Positions 44,613-55,955 of a stretch of DNA of 64,000 bases are shown here, one piece after another. This stretch comes from Plotosus lineatus (Eukaryota; Chordata; Actinopteri; Siluriformes; Plotosidae), in contig CM045733.1 in assembly GCA_024760905.1 (NCBI GenBank), forward strand, positions 39,368,501 to 39,432,500, read 5' to 3'. Position numbers and translations under genes: made by a program. The notes under the pieces were generated by a model. The model ran no database searches and was not told the origin of the DNA. It saw nothing but the letters and a program-made list of their open reading frames with translations. Each line of letters opens with the position of its first letter. The first letter of the stretch is position 1.

Positions 44613-45350
44613 TATAAGGTGGCTTTACTTTTGTCCTGATTATATCTATTGTATGGATTTGTTCTGGAATATCTTTCTCATCAGTAACATAGAGCATTTG
44701 AGTTTCTGAAAATGAACGCTTTGTTAAAATAAATAAATAACTTTAACCCGAGAGTGTAATATGTATATAAAATCTCAGAGACTCATCAAGATTACAGGAT
44801 TTAAAAAAGAGAAATGAAACCATATATCTACAAAAAGAAACTTAAGTGATACTCACTTAATGACTCACTCTGCTGAGTTCAGCTTCTAATCTTGATAATA
44901 AAAAAGAAAACACTAGTAATGATAACATAGATGCAAAATGTAGAGCTATCAGGGGTTTCAAAAAGGTGTTATGTACATGACTAACCGTGAGGAAAAGTCA
45001 CTAAGTGATTTCTCCAATTGTGCAATTGTAATTCTGAAAGCACATTAGCGATACTTAGTATGCTTATGATTCTGAAAGCTCTGTGTTAAATCCCAAGATT
45101 TAATAAGCTAATTATGTTAGCCTGTGTATGATGGTTTGCTTATTACCTTTCCTAATTCCGAATAATATTTTACAAATAGCTTGTGTGTGTGTATTTGTGA
45201 TGCTAAAAGTTACATTATGTGCTGATTTTGCTTAAATTTCTAACAAATATGGGGTTTTGGATAATAAAGACTCTGTAAGATTTTTGTCACAAGAGGTCAG
45301 GATTAGGACCTGCATTTTCAGATCAAATAAACTATTGTACAGTGCATAGG
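44613..45350. other. No gene recognised
   Basis: AT-rich spacer; no exon or transposon terminus is recognised. Confidence 0.5.
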
Positions 45351-46795
45351 ATAGAGAACCCAAAGGCAGAGACAGTCACAAATGTGAAGTTGTTGATGTT
45401 TATTATAGCCGGGGGAAACACACACATATACATACAAAAAATGTTCAAACAGGTTTAACAAAATACTCTTGCAAACAGACAGCAAAAAAGTGGGCAAAAA
45501 AAGAGAAAAGAGTACTTAAAAAAACTATTTTCATAAGGCCATTTGGATGAAATGCTCAGAATTCCAAAGTCAAACTCAGTTTCATAAAATATAGTGGGGT
45601 GAAGAAAAAAGTGAAAATCATTTAACCTCCCCAACTCACCCCAAAAAATAAATAAAAATAAACAAAAACAAACAAATAAACAAACAAACAAACAAACAAA
45701 AACAGGCTTCCAGACAGATTGACACAGGGCACTACCACTTCTACAGAGAACTCTCAAAGACTGAACAAAGACAGAGTAGAACCAAGTACAGTGGTACCTT
45801 GACTTACGAGTGTCTTTTATAATGAATTTTCCATGATACGCGCTTCAATCCCACCAAAAATCTGTCCCATCCAATGAGCAAAATTTTGATTTACGAGCTC
45901 TGCTGGGAAAATGGCTTTTCAGGGCCAATTAGCCTTGTAGTATTCCGCATGTATTCCTCCGTGCGCTGAGAATGCCTTGTGCAGTGCTTCTCAATTATTT
46001 TCTGTGATGCCCCTATAGGAAGAAAAAACAGTTCAGCCCCCCCAGCACCCTGATTGTGACTGTGACAATAAATAGTGTTTACTGCACTTCATATTGTTTG
46101 CTCCGTGCTCTTTCCCTACATCATAGGGAACCCAGTAAAAGCGTCACTGCCATCTACTGTAGATGATGCGCAATTACACTTAATTCTAGTACAGTATGGC
46201 AAAAAGCATGTTACCCAGGGTCATACGCCCGCCCCCTGGTATCACACCACTATTTGAAAAGCACTGGCCTTGTGGGAGCTCACCACGATCCTTTCCTCAC
46301 TGGCATTCATAGCATGCACATGTACAAAATTCTTCTACTCCTCCTCATGCCTGCCCACGTAACATCTTCGCACCCACATGACATCTTTACTACAGTTGAT
46401 GATTGCAAAAGTTAGTTGACTTATTGCTTATTCTTGTTTTATAATTATTTATTATTAATTATTATTAATGTTAGTGTGCATGCATTATTATTATGAAATA
46501 TTTATTGTTTTTACATGTTTATCTATAATATATTAGGTCAAATATACATGTTTGTGGCAGGTTAAATGAGTTTGGGAGGGGGTTGGAATGGATGAATTGA
46601 TTTTCTATTATTTCCTATGGGAATTCTTGTTTTATTTAACAAATATTTTGACTTACGAGCTTGCCTTCAGAATGGATTAATTTCATAAGTCAAGGTATCA
46701 CTGTACTTAAATAAAACAGCACAACAATGTATGAATGACAACTATTTACTAATATAGGTTAATCCACAAGAGGCGCCATCTGGTGGCCAAACCAT
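45351..46795 (-). mobile_element. Candidate gypsy LTR, split by a MITE
   Basis: This region directly follows, in minus orientation, the end of the gypsy integrase-chromodomain sequence. It has the shape of an LTR: a polyadenylation-like ATAATAAACATC near 45400 on the minus strand and a C-rich boundary near 46800. The 45789-46703 MITE sits in it. No second LTR copy was found right of 50240, so the assignment rests on position only. Confidence 0.35.
45789..46703. mobile_element. Tigger-like MITE family 4
   Basis: The left end TA|CAGTGGTACCTTGACTTACG pairs with CATAAGTCAAGGTATCACTG|TA at the right, an inverted repeat of about 20 bp with TA duplications. A second GACTTACGAGCT motif occurs subterminally at the right. 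There is no transposase in its 915 bp. Confidence 0.8.
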
Positions 46796-46823
46796 AATTC
46801 AGGCTCTGACAGCACCCCTCTGT

Positions 46824-47042
46824 TTAGGAACGCCTTCTGACATTCCTCGTGAGACAATCAAGATGCTGAGCATGGCAGTCCTGATGAAGGACCTTGTCCA
46901 GGATGTCCCTGATTGGAACCAACAAGCGTTCCTGAGGTCTGTAACTCTCCCAATCGACCAAGTACTGTAATCCCCCTCCTTGCACCTTATGGGAGTCCAG
47001 AAGACAATTATTGGTAAATGTGGGCTGACCATCAATAACCAT
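46824..47042 (-). pseudogene. Gypsy integrase C-terminal chromodomain
   Basis: The 72-codon frame reads IDGQPTFTNNCLLDSHKVQG, GLQYLVDWESYRPQERLLVP and IRDILDKVLHQDCHAQH. This is the Y/W aromatic-cage chromodomain pattern (YLVDWE, W) at the end of gypsy integrases, which is thought to steer integration to modified histones. The upstream catalytic integrase core is scrambled. Confidence 0.8.
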
Positions 47043-48613
47043 GGGAAGAGTAGGGAGTTTTGGAGTCAGGGCATGAGACCAGGGTTCTCAAAAGGAACGC
47101 ATGAAAGATCATTGTTGAAGGGGGTAGTCAGAGGCAGTAGGCCACAGGGTTGTTGATCCTCTGAACCACCTTGATTGAGTCCACAAAGCGTGGAGCCAAC
47201 TTGCATGACTCCACCCTCAGAGGCAAATCACTAGTGGAGAGGTAGATGCAGGTCTGTGTTGCTGTTTAGCCTGTCTCTGGTGTTGTTGAGACGGCCACAG
47301 AAGATTGTGTTGAACCCTCCTGCAGACCCAATGGCAACGCTGCACAAATTGCAAAGCTGATGGGATCCAATTTCCCGGCATCTAATTTCTCGTTCGAAAA
47401 CAAATGAGGTTGACAGTCAAACTAGTACTCGAAAGGGCACAACCCTGTTCAAGAGGATTTCACAGGGTTTGTGCATAAACTCCTCAGGCAATAGATGGTG
47501 GACTTCAGGACTTGGTTAATATGCTTCTCTGGCTACTAGATCAAGGATGGAACCCAGAGGACAGACTTGTTGTTGCTCTGATCATCCAGCTGTGAACTGG
47601 GGACCCTGGTCTGATATGACATCTATATATAGGTAGACTAGAGACTTAGAAGAAATGGGAACATATTAGTTTGTTCCTCTCTCTAGTGGTGGAAAGTTTG
47701 GGCAGAGACAAAAAATGGCAAGCCTTAGAAAAACTGTCAACAATGACTAAATTGACTGTTTACCTTGATGTGGAGGCAATAAGGTAATGAAATCCATTGA
47801 GATATGTGACCAGGGCCTTTGTGGGATGGACAGGGGATGGAGCAGAACTTGGGGACGGAGATGGCAGTCCTTGTGTAAGTCAGGCAGGCTGAAACATAAA
47901 GGTCCAAACATCCTCCTACATTGTAGGCCACCAAAAGCATCTCTGCAGGAACTCCAGGGTACGGCTGGCTCCAGGGTGACAGTCCATTCTAAAAAGGGAC
48001 GTTAGGTCAACTCAAACCAGGGCCTCTATTCATCAAGTGCCATCTGGATAACAAGCAACTCTGTATCTCCAACATCATAATTCCGTTCAGCAGACAATAA
48101 ATGGTGGGGGAGGCACTCTCTGATACAGAATAGCAAACAACCCAAGATCCAAATCATCAATTTCAACCATGAACATTTTTTGCAGGGTCTGGAAAGATGA
48201 GAACAGGGGCAGAGGTGAACCGGCACTTAAAGTTCCTCAAAGTTTTGGTCTGCCTTGTTCATCCAAATGATGGTGAATCACCTTCCTTTTGATTGCTGAA
48301 AGAGGAGTGGCTACCAAACTGAAGTTCCAGATGATCATTCCAAAAAATTTGGGGCCAGTAGGTGGATTGAAAGTGGTCTTTCATTCATCCTCTTCCCTAA
48401 TACAGACGAGATGATAGGCATTCTAGAGATCGGGTTTGGTAAATATAGTGGCACTCTGCTGAAGGTCAAAGGCTGTGGCCATCTGTTAATATTAATTTTG
48501 TTCAGCCCAGAGTGAACATTACAGGGATTACCTCAATCTTTATTCCCCATAATGAAGAAACCCGCCCCTACAGGGGAAGGGTAGGGACGAATAAACCCAG
48601 ATGCCAAGGCCTC

Positions 48614-49060
48614 TCAGATGTAGTCCTCCATGGCACTGCATTTGGGTGCTGACAGGGAGTACATATGTCCCCTGGGAGGCGAAGAACCACTCATAAGATC
48701 AGTTGCACTGTCATAAGTGTGATAAGAAGGCAAGGCACATACCTTCTCTTTATGAAATACTGTACCTCCTTGAGATCCAGGTACTGGGGAGGAACCTGAA
48801 TGAAATATAGGGACTTGAGTGGCTTGAGGAAAACAGGGGTGCTCAAGAAAAGACAAGATAAAAGATGAAGGGCCCCACTGAACCACTGTGCCTGTAGACC
48901 AGTCAATATGAGGGTTATGCTTTGTCAGCCAGGGATGTCCCATGATAACTGATAACTTGGGAGAGTGAAAAAGAATAAGTGGTGGTGTCTGCCTTGGTGA
49001 GCTGTCAGATGGTGTACTTTCCCTCTTTCTGAGGAAACTGAAATAGACAAAAGCATTCAA
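48614..49060 (-). pseudogene. Gypsy protease-RT junction
   Basis: The frame contains IMGHPWLTKHNPHIDWSTGT, VVQWG, then SLSAPKCSAMEDYI. The H-N-P-x-I-D-W motif marks the end of the gypsy protease and AMEDYI the start of the RT. Further left, broken frames carry the RT fingers region (near 48300-48560). Confidence 0.75.
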
Positions 49061-49446
49061 GAATCAAGTCAAGTTGAAGTAAAGATAACTCTCATCACAG
49101 CTCTCCCTCTGCTGGATCAAGCTTAGACTTTTCCTGAAAGCTCCGGGCAAGCATCACAAAAAAGGCTAGCTGGATTGGCACAGGAGTTTCTTGAAGTTGG
49201 ACAACAATTAACAAATAACCGAATGGACCATGAGAGTCTGAAGAGGAGTTGAGATGAGAGGGGAGAACTGTAGAGTTACAAAAAAACCCAAAAAAACAAA
49301 TAAAACATAAACAGATCATGGTTTATTCTGTCACTGTGTCACATGATGGCTTCATTTCTCCCACAACATTAGTGTCTCCCTGAACACGGAAAAGAATCAC
49401 AGAATACAAAACATAAAACTAAACATCCATACACAACGTAAATACC

Positions 49447-49450
<4 letters not shown>

Positions 49451-49506
<56 letters not shown>
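49451..49506. repeat. (CA)n microsatellite inside gypsy 1
   Basis: About 28 CA units in a sequence that otherwise reads as gypsy gag region. Confidence 0.96.
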
Positions 49507-49508
<2 letters not shown>

Positions 49509-49741
49509 TGAGGCTGTGCCCTGTCTCTCAGACTCGTTGTGTTACAGCTGTCCTGTTCACAAGTGTACCAGGGTGTGTGTGGTTTCAAGATTATCCACCC
49601 CATGCTTCACTGCAAATTCATCCTGGATTTGCTCATAAAGACCTTGTTGGACGCCACCATTAGGGTCTCTTGGTTCCAGTTGCTTCCTGCCTTGAGGGTC
49701 CTAAATTGAATAGTGTAGTCTGCCACATTGCCAGTGTCCTG

Positions 49742-49868
49742 CTTAAATCTGATTCAATTCAAATCAATTCAGTTTAATTTGTATAGTGCCTTTAACAATT
49801 GACATTGTCGAAAAAGCAGCTTTACACAGTAAAACTAGGAGTTTACAAAGTATAAAAAAATTTAAACA
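49742..49868. mobile_element. Short fish repeat inserted in gag
   Basis: TTGATTCAATTCAAATCAAT, TTTAATTTGTATAGTGCCTT, TTGACATTGTCGAAAAAGCA, GCTTTACACAG is a fragment of a repeat widely seen in fish genomes (from general knowledge). Gag coding resumes on both sides, so it is an insertion. Confidence 0.6.
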
Positions 49869-49881
49869 TTTTCTACAACCC

Positions 49882-50067
49882 TTACACAGCAGTGGCCCAA
49901 GCCCTGGCCATCCCAGTGAGCAGAGTGATAATATAAGCCACCTGAGAGTGATATGTTGGGAATGAAGAGAGCTTCAGCTTGAAGGTCAGGAAGCACTGGG
50001 TGAGGAATCCCCGACATTTACTGGCACTACTACCATACCACTGGGGAGTAGGGAGGTATGGTTCCAT
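49882..50067 (-). pseudogene. Gypsy gag N-terminal piece
   Basis: The frame gives PYLPTPQWYGSSASKCRGFL, TQCFLTFKLKLSSFPTYHSQ, VAYIITLLTGMARAWATAV, the matrix/capsid start of vertebrate gypsy gag. The next gag block (NVADYTIQFRTL-like) is read beyond the inserted repeat at 49680-49735. Confidence 0.75.
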
Positions 50068-50240
50068 TGTGAGTATTTTCGCAGGAGCTTGACAGGAGGC
50101 ATAGGGTTGTTGGAGGTTGTAGCTGCCAGCTTCTGCATGGTGTGCAGGATCTCCTTTAAACTCATCCTTTACTGACTGTGCTTCTTCTATTAGCAGTCAC
50201 ATCATCAGGTCACTCCAGTTACTAGTTCCACTGGCAGCCA

Positions 50241-50715
50241 TAGATAAATGACATGGTATGGTTTAGATTAAAAGCCCTGATGTTCTGCCTTCATATTTTC
50301 TTTTTAGAATTCTGGTACAAGTTCTCCTTGATTTCATTTGCTCAAAAATCCTGTTTCTGAACTGTGCAAGGATTCTACTAAAGGCTAATGTGGGCTTTCT
50401 GTTATGAGTATTGCCAGTGGTTTGTATCTTGAGGGAAATCCTCTGTATTTATATTCATGAAGGTATCATGTTGATCTCATGATTTTGTATTTTGTCCATC
50501 ATAATCCTACTTCCTCAAGAGTCTTCTTGACATGACTGAATGTTGTGAATGGATTTTTGTTCACCAAAGAAATAATTCTACATTCATCCAGTTCACCTGA
50601 CTTCCATTGTCATTCATGTCCTTTGGTATTGCTGAGATTGCCAGTATAATCTGTGTTTTAAGAATAAATTTTGTTGATTATTTGGTAATTGCAGCCCAAA
50701 TACTTTTTTTTAATT
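50241..50715. other. No gene recognised
   Basis: Between gypsy 1 and RTE copy 4; it ends in a T-rich stretch (TACTTTTTTTTAATTAC) that may be the left target duplication of the RTE. Confidence 0.5.
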
Positions 50716-50716
50716 A

Positions 50717-53690
50717 CTTCTTCTTCTTCTTCTTCTTCTTCTCCTTTCGGCTGTTCCCTTCAGGGGTCCCCACAGCGAATCATCTGCCTCCATCTCACCC
50801 TATCCTCTGCATCTTCTTCTTTTACGCCAACTGCCTTCATGTCCTCCTTCACCACGTCCATGAATCGTCTCTTTGGTCTTCCTGGAAGCCTTCTGCCTGG
50901 TAGTTCCAACCTCAGCATCCTACTACCAATATACTCACTATCCCTCCTCTGTACATGTCCAAACCATCTCAATCTAGCCTCTCTGACTTTCTCTCCAAAA
51001 CCTCTTACATATGATGTCCCTCTGATGTGCTCATTCCTGATCCTATCCATCCTCGTTACTCACAAAGAGAACCTCAACATTTTCATCTCTGCTACCTCCA
51101 GCTCTGCCTCCTGTGTTTTCCCCAGGGCCACTGTTTCTAAACCATACAACATCGCTGGCCTCAATACCGTCTTGTACACTTTTCCTTTTATTCTTGCCGA
51201 TACCGTCCTATCACACATCACACCGAATACTTTTCTCCAACCATTCCAACCAGCCTGCACACGCTTCTTCACCTCTTTTCCACACTCTCCAGTGCTCTGG
51301 ATTGTTGAGCCTAAGTACTTAAAATCCTCCACCTTCTTTATCTCTGCTCCCTGTAACCTCACTGTTCCTTTTTGGTCCTTGTCATTCACACACACGTATT
51401 CTCTTACTGAGGCTAACCTTCATTCCTCTCCTTTCCAGGGCATACCTCCACCTCTCTAGATTTTCCTGCATTTGTTCTCTGCTCTCACTGCAGATCACAA
51501 TGTCATCTGCAAACATCATAGTCCATGGGGAATCTTGTCTAACCTCGTCTGTCAGCCTGTCCATCACCATAGCAAACAAGAGGGGCTCAGAGCTGACCCT
51601 TGATGCAGTCCTACCTCCACGTTGAACTCTTCTGTCACACCGACAACATACCTCACCACTGTCTTATATCTCTCATACATGTCCTGCACCACTCTAACAT
51701 ACTTCTCTGCCACTCCAGACTTCCTCATGCAATACCTTAGTTCCTCTCTCGGCACCCTGTCATATGCTTTCTCCAGATCCACAAAGGCCCAATACAGCTC
51801 CTTCTGACCTTCTCTGTACTTCTCTATTAACATCCTCAAGGCAAATCACAAATGCTGACCTCTGCCCTTAGTCTAGCTTCCACTATTCTTTCCCATAACT
51901 TCATCGTTTGACTCATCAACTTTATCCCTCTGTAGTTGCCACAACTATGAACATCTCCCTTGTTCTTAAAAATGGGCACCATCACACTTCTCCTCCAGTC
52001 CTCTGGCATCCTCTCACTCTCTAAGACCTTGTTGAATGCTCTTGTCAGGAAACCTACTGCTACCTCTCCTAGACACTTCCATACCTCCACCGGTATGTCA
52101 TCAGGACCAACTGCCTTTCCATTCTTCATCCTCTTCAATGCCCTGCTCTTCAAAGTACTCTTTTCATCTTCCCAGCACACTTCTGTCATCAGTGAATATA
52201 TTTCCCTCTCTGTCCTTAATTACTCTAACTTGCTGCATGTCCTTCCCATCTCTATTTCTCTGCTGTGCCAACCTGTATAAATCATTTTCTCCGTCTTTAC
52301 TTTCCAACCGAGCATACAAGTCATTATACGCCCTCTGTTTGGCCTTTGACACCATTACCTTCACCTTACGCTATGTCTCCCTGTACTCCTGTTTACTCTC
52401 TTCATTCCTCTCTATGTCCCACTTCTTTTTAGCTAGCCTCTTCTTTTGTACACACTCCTGCACTTCCTCATTCCACCACCAAGTCTCCTTATCTCCTCTC
52501 CTTCCAGATGACACATCAAGTATTCTCCCACCTGTCTCCCTGATCACATTAGCTGTAGTTGTCCAGTCATCTGGAAGCACTTCCTGACCACCCAAAGCCA
52601 TTTTCAACTCCTCCTTGAAGACAACACGACACTCTTGCTTTTTCAGCTTCCACCACTTTGTCTTCTGCTCTGCCTTTGCCTTCTTCACCTTCCTCACCAT
52701 CAGTGTCATCCTGCACACCACCATCTTATGCTGTTTGGCAACACTCTCACCCATTACTACTTTGCAGTCACTGACTTTTTTGCTCCTACCTCCGCTTTTA
52801 TAAGTCACCCTTTGTCTCTTCTGGAAGAAAGCATTTACCACAGCCATTTCCATCCTTTTTGCAAAATCTGCCAACATCTGTCCTTCTGCGTTCCTGTCCT
52901 CGATACCAAACCTGCCCATCACTTCCTCGTCCCCTCTGTTTCCTGCACCAACATGTCCATTGAAGTCTGCCCCAATGACCACTCTTTCACCTCTGGGGTA
53001 TTCTGCATCACTTCATCTAACTTACTCCAGAATCTCTGCTTCTCTTCTAGCTCACATGCTGTCTGTGGGGCATAATCACTAACAACATTGAACATCACAC
53101 CTTCAATTTCTAACTTGAGACTTATCACTCTGTCTGACACTCTGTTCACTTTTAGAACATTCTTGACAAATTCCTCCTTCAAGATGAGTCCTACTCCATT
53201 TCTCTTCCCATCCACACCATGAAAAAACAGCTTAAACCCTGCTCCTAAGCTTCTAGCCTTGCTACCTTTCCACCTGGTCTCCTGAACACACAGTATGACC
53301 ACCTTCCTCCTTTGCATCATGTCAGCCAGCTCTCTACCTTTTCCTGTCATAGTTCCAACATTCAAAGTCCCTACTTTCAGTCCTAGACTCATGCCTTTCC
53401 TCCTCTCTCTCTGCCTACGGACACGCCTCCCGCCTCTCCTTCTTCGACCAACAGTAGTCCAATTTCCACCAGCACCCCGTTAGTGAACAGCACTGATGGT
53501 GGTTTGTTGTTAACCCGGGCCTCGACCGATCCAGTATGAAATTTTTTGTTGTGACTCGCATTTTTTATTTGGTATTTGTTTTACCCCGGATGCCCTTTCT
53601 GACGCAACCCTCTGCATTTATCCGGGCTTGGGACCGGCGTGAGGGAGAGACACTGGCATGTTTCCCTCCCTCCCGGCTGCATTACTTTTT
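50717..53690 (-). mobile_element. RTE LINE, nearly full length (copy 4)
   Basis: On the minus strand this copy has the 5' leader (shared with window positions 1-305), the endonuclease start and the whole RT. Its 3' end is GATTCGCTGTGGGGACCCCT, GAAGGGAACAGCCGAAAGGA, plus (GAA)n. The flanks carry a possible imperfect duplication, CTTTTTTTTAATTAC at 50704 and CTTTTTAAAAATTAC at 53689. Relative to other copies it lacks about 46 bp near 51846 and about 94 bp near 52145. It shows that the RTE starts with a leader containing the GGATGCCCTTTCTGACGCAA block. Confidence 0.9.
50760..53392 (-). pseudogene. RTE endonuclease and reverse transcriptase, several breaks
   Basis: 53392-52919 encodes the APE-type endonuclease start: LKVGTLNVGTMTGKGRELAD, VVILCVQETRWKGSKARSLG (catalytic Glu in QETRW), GVGLILKEEF and VSDYAPQ. 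52982-52371 continues with VIGADFNGHVGAGNRGDEE and a linker ending ETWWWNEEVQECVQKKRL. 52189-51836 has GKAVGPDDIPVEVWKCLGEV and NYRGIKLMSQTMKLWERIVE. 51839-51564 has [20 protein letters not shown]. 51579-51382 carries the intact MMFADDIVIC box. 51395-50760 holds the C-terminal tail with RLRWFGHVQRRDSEYIGSRM. Two deletions and point frameshifts break it into about seven pieces. Confidence 0.88.
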
Positions 53691-53714
53691 AAAAATTACA
53701 AAACTGCTAAATAA

Positions 53715-53838
53715 TCCATGGCTATGCGATGGTCTGATGAGCTGTTCATGGTGTATCTTTCCTCTGCCTAGTGTCAGTTGCGATAGGCTCCGGCCTCCCC
53801 TTGACCAGAGTAGCATGAAGTGGTTCAGCAAATAAGTG
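53715..53838 (+). mobile_element. SINE tail fragment
   Basis: GATGGTCTGATGAGCTGTTC, GTCAGTTGCGATAGGCTCCG and GAAGTGGTTCAGCAAATAAG follow the SINE-B/C tail order with more divergence. No head is present. Confidence 0.55.
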
Positions 53839-53929
53839 AGTGTGTAAATAATGCTTGTTTTTATTAAATGTATCAGTAAACTAGCATGCTGTTGTTATTT
53901 TATTCATTCATCTTCTCAACCATCATTCA

Positions 53930-54283
53930 TTCATTTTCTGAACCGCTTCATCCTAATTTGGGTCATAGGGAGGCTGGTGCCCATCTGGGGCGACTCTGGC
54001 CAAGGGCAGAGTACAATCTGCACAACTAGCCAAGCCATCGCAAGACAGAAACACTAACGACTATGCAGCGTACTTTTGACAAAAGTCAGCAATGGTTCTA
54101 TTACATGCCTCTCACCAGTCAGTGACAGACATCACTGGCCTTTATTAACCCAGTTATCATCACAGGGGGGGCACCAGTGACAGTCTGATGGTACTGGGGC
54201 TTGAACCCCTGGCAGTGGGGATTGAACTCCTGATCTTGGGATCAGTAATGCAACAACCTAACACCAGGCCACCACTGCCCGTA
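53930..54283 (-). mobile_element. SINE-B, full length
   Basis: In reverse: (ATTC)n, CATTTTCTGAACCGCTTCAT, CCTAATTTGGGTCATAGGGA, then the body (AAAGTCAGCAATGGTTCTAT). A partly duplicated head region follows, with two GGGGCTTGAACCCC/GGGGATTGAACTCC box B-like complements, and it ends at GGCCACCACTGCCC. The doubled box B region is unusual. Confidence 0.85.
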
Positions 54284-54522
54284 TAGGTAAACTGTTTTCA
54301 TCTTTTTTCTGTAAAGTTACAACATTGACTTTTCTTTTTAGTCTCCTAATTTCCTCGCACCACTTTGTTTTCCATTACTCCCCAAATCTGCTGAGTCTTG
54401 AGTCAAATTGATGGGTAGTGCAGTAGTAAATTCTGAGAATATAGTCTAAATGAGGGGTCAGAATAAAGAATGAGAGATGGCAATAAGTCAAGGGGTGGGG
54501 TCAGTGTTACTGCTGCATTTAG

Positions 54523-54528
<6 letters not shown>

Positions 54529-54597
<69 letters not shown>
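54529..54597. repeat. (CT)n(CA)n compound microsatellite
   Basis: About 19 CT units directly joined to 15 CA units. Confidence 0.97.
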
Positions 54598-54599
<2 letters not shown>

Positions 54600-54841
54600 C
54601 ATGCCAGACACAAACATGCAAACAAAAACACTACATGAATAATAATATAAAAATTATATATTTATATAAAATCTACATGATTAATTGATGAAAGACAGCA
54701 GTGTGTAGCATAGAAGACTTTAGGCTTTGTGTGTTTTCTTACTTGTTGAAGAAATTAACCATATGAAATGGAGATTGAATCTGTACCCGTTATCTGCAGA
54801 TCTGTGAAGCTCCCTGTTGTTTTCCTTTTAGGTCCTGATTG

Positions 54842-54845
<4 letters not shown>

Positions 54846-54879
<34 letters not shown>

Positions 54880-54889
54880 GAGAGAGAGA
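54846..54889. repeat. (GA)n microsatellite
   Basis: About 20 GA units with one GT interruption. Confidence 0.96.
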
Positions 54890-54959
54890 TTCTTGATGCA
54901 GTCTGTACAGGGTCTGAATGCTAATCATAAGGGTTTTCCTTACTTCGGAAAAATGATTC

Positions 54960-54995
54960 CCCCCCCCCCCCCCCCCCCGCACGCACGCACGCACG

Positions 54996-55025
<30 letters not shown>
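54960..55025. repeat. C-run, (GCAC)n and (CA)n
   Basis: A 19-base C run passes into GCAC units, a GCGCGC hexamer and a CA array. Alternating purine-pyrimidine GC-rich DNA of this kind favours left-handed helix. Confidence 0.95.
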
Positions 55026-55026
<1 letters not shown>

Positions 55027-55750
55027 TTTACTTTGCTCAAGAATCTCTTTGGGGAACACTAAATATTTGCCTCGTTGTCTTACCCTTTTTTTTTTTTTTA
55101 CAAAAAACTAATTCACCGAAATTAAATCACCATCCTAGGACTCAACGCAGGACCTATGTCACCGACATACCAACAATAGTGACACGTTTTTGATATCGAT
55201 TTCCCTTACTATTATTGGCACCCCTGGGAATTGTATATTGAACATGGTGTAACTGAAGCATGTTTCTTATTTAAATTACACATGTTTAATTGAAGTGTGT
55301 CGAAACATTCAAAATGTAATTCATGACTTGCTGATTAAGTGGAGAACAAATATGAGCCCAGCTAGGAATTTATGTTTTAACAACATTGCTATAATCTTTG
55401 GGTGCTAAGTAGCTAAGCTTTTAGTAGCTAAGCTGCAATGACTTTCGTCCCAAAAAAGAGGTCTCAATAAAAGTTTCAAAAATGTTGTTACAGTTGCTAC
55501 AGATTTTACAGTAAGATTCATTTGCAAAGAGTTCGTACATGTGTATGTCTATGGTGTCCTTTTCACTGAAACTAGCATGAATGCGCTTAGTCCTTGTCCC
55601 ATAATAAATGATGCTGTAGTGTGAGCCTTGGATGTTTGTGACATGTTGGCAACAATGTTGTGCGTAGAAGTCAAATGTTCTTAATAAACATTATGGTTTA
55701 ATAGTACCACAATATTCAGATAACCTTTTCCGCAACCAATGCAGTTATGA
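55026..55750. other. No gene recognised; possible Tc1 end
   Basis: ACTATTATTGGCACCCCTGG at 55207 resembles inverted-repeat ends of some fish Tc1-like elements, but no partner was found. Nothing else is recognised. Confidence 0.4.
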
Positions 55751-55955
55751 CTTCTTTTCCTTTCGGCTTTTTGTGATTTGCACATTTGATTTGGCATAGA
55801 TTTTTACGTCAGATGCCCTTCCTGACACAACCCTTTAACAAGGGGCAGAAACACGCTTACGGCTTTGCAGTCTACTCTTTACTAAAGCCTGCAATGGTTC
55901 TTTTACATGCCTCTCAACATAGACAGTGAGAGACATGGTTGGCCTTTGATAACCT
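55751..55955 (-). mobile_element. SINE-A, internally deleted
   Basis: It begins CTTCTTTTCCTTTCGGCTTT and jumps to GTGATTTGCACATTTGATTT, missing the CACAGCGAATCATC block. It then runs through GATGCCCTTCCTGACACAAC and the body to GGTTGGCCTTTGATAACC. No head is present. Confidence 0.82.

Larger units (their letters stand above)
46796..50240 (-). mobile_element. Ty3/gypsy retrotransposon with chromodomain, decayed (gypsy 1)
   Basis: On the minus strand the order is gag (50240-49600), protease/RT (about 49060-48300), integrase-like sequence (about 47950-47100) and a chromodomain (47042-46824). This is the layout of vertebrate chromodomain-bearing gypsy elements. Coding is broken throughout. A short fish repeat (49742-49868) and a CA array (49451-49506) interrupt gag. 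No reliable LTR pair or flanking duplication is visible. The element would have moved through an RNA intermediate packaged by gag. Confidence 0.8.
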
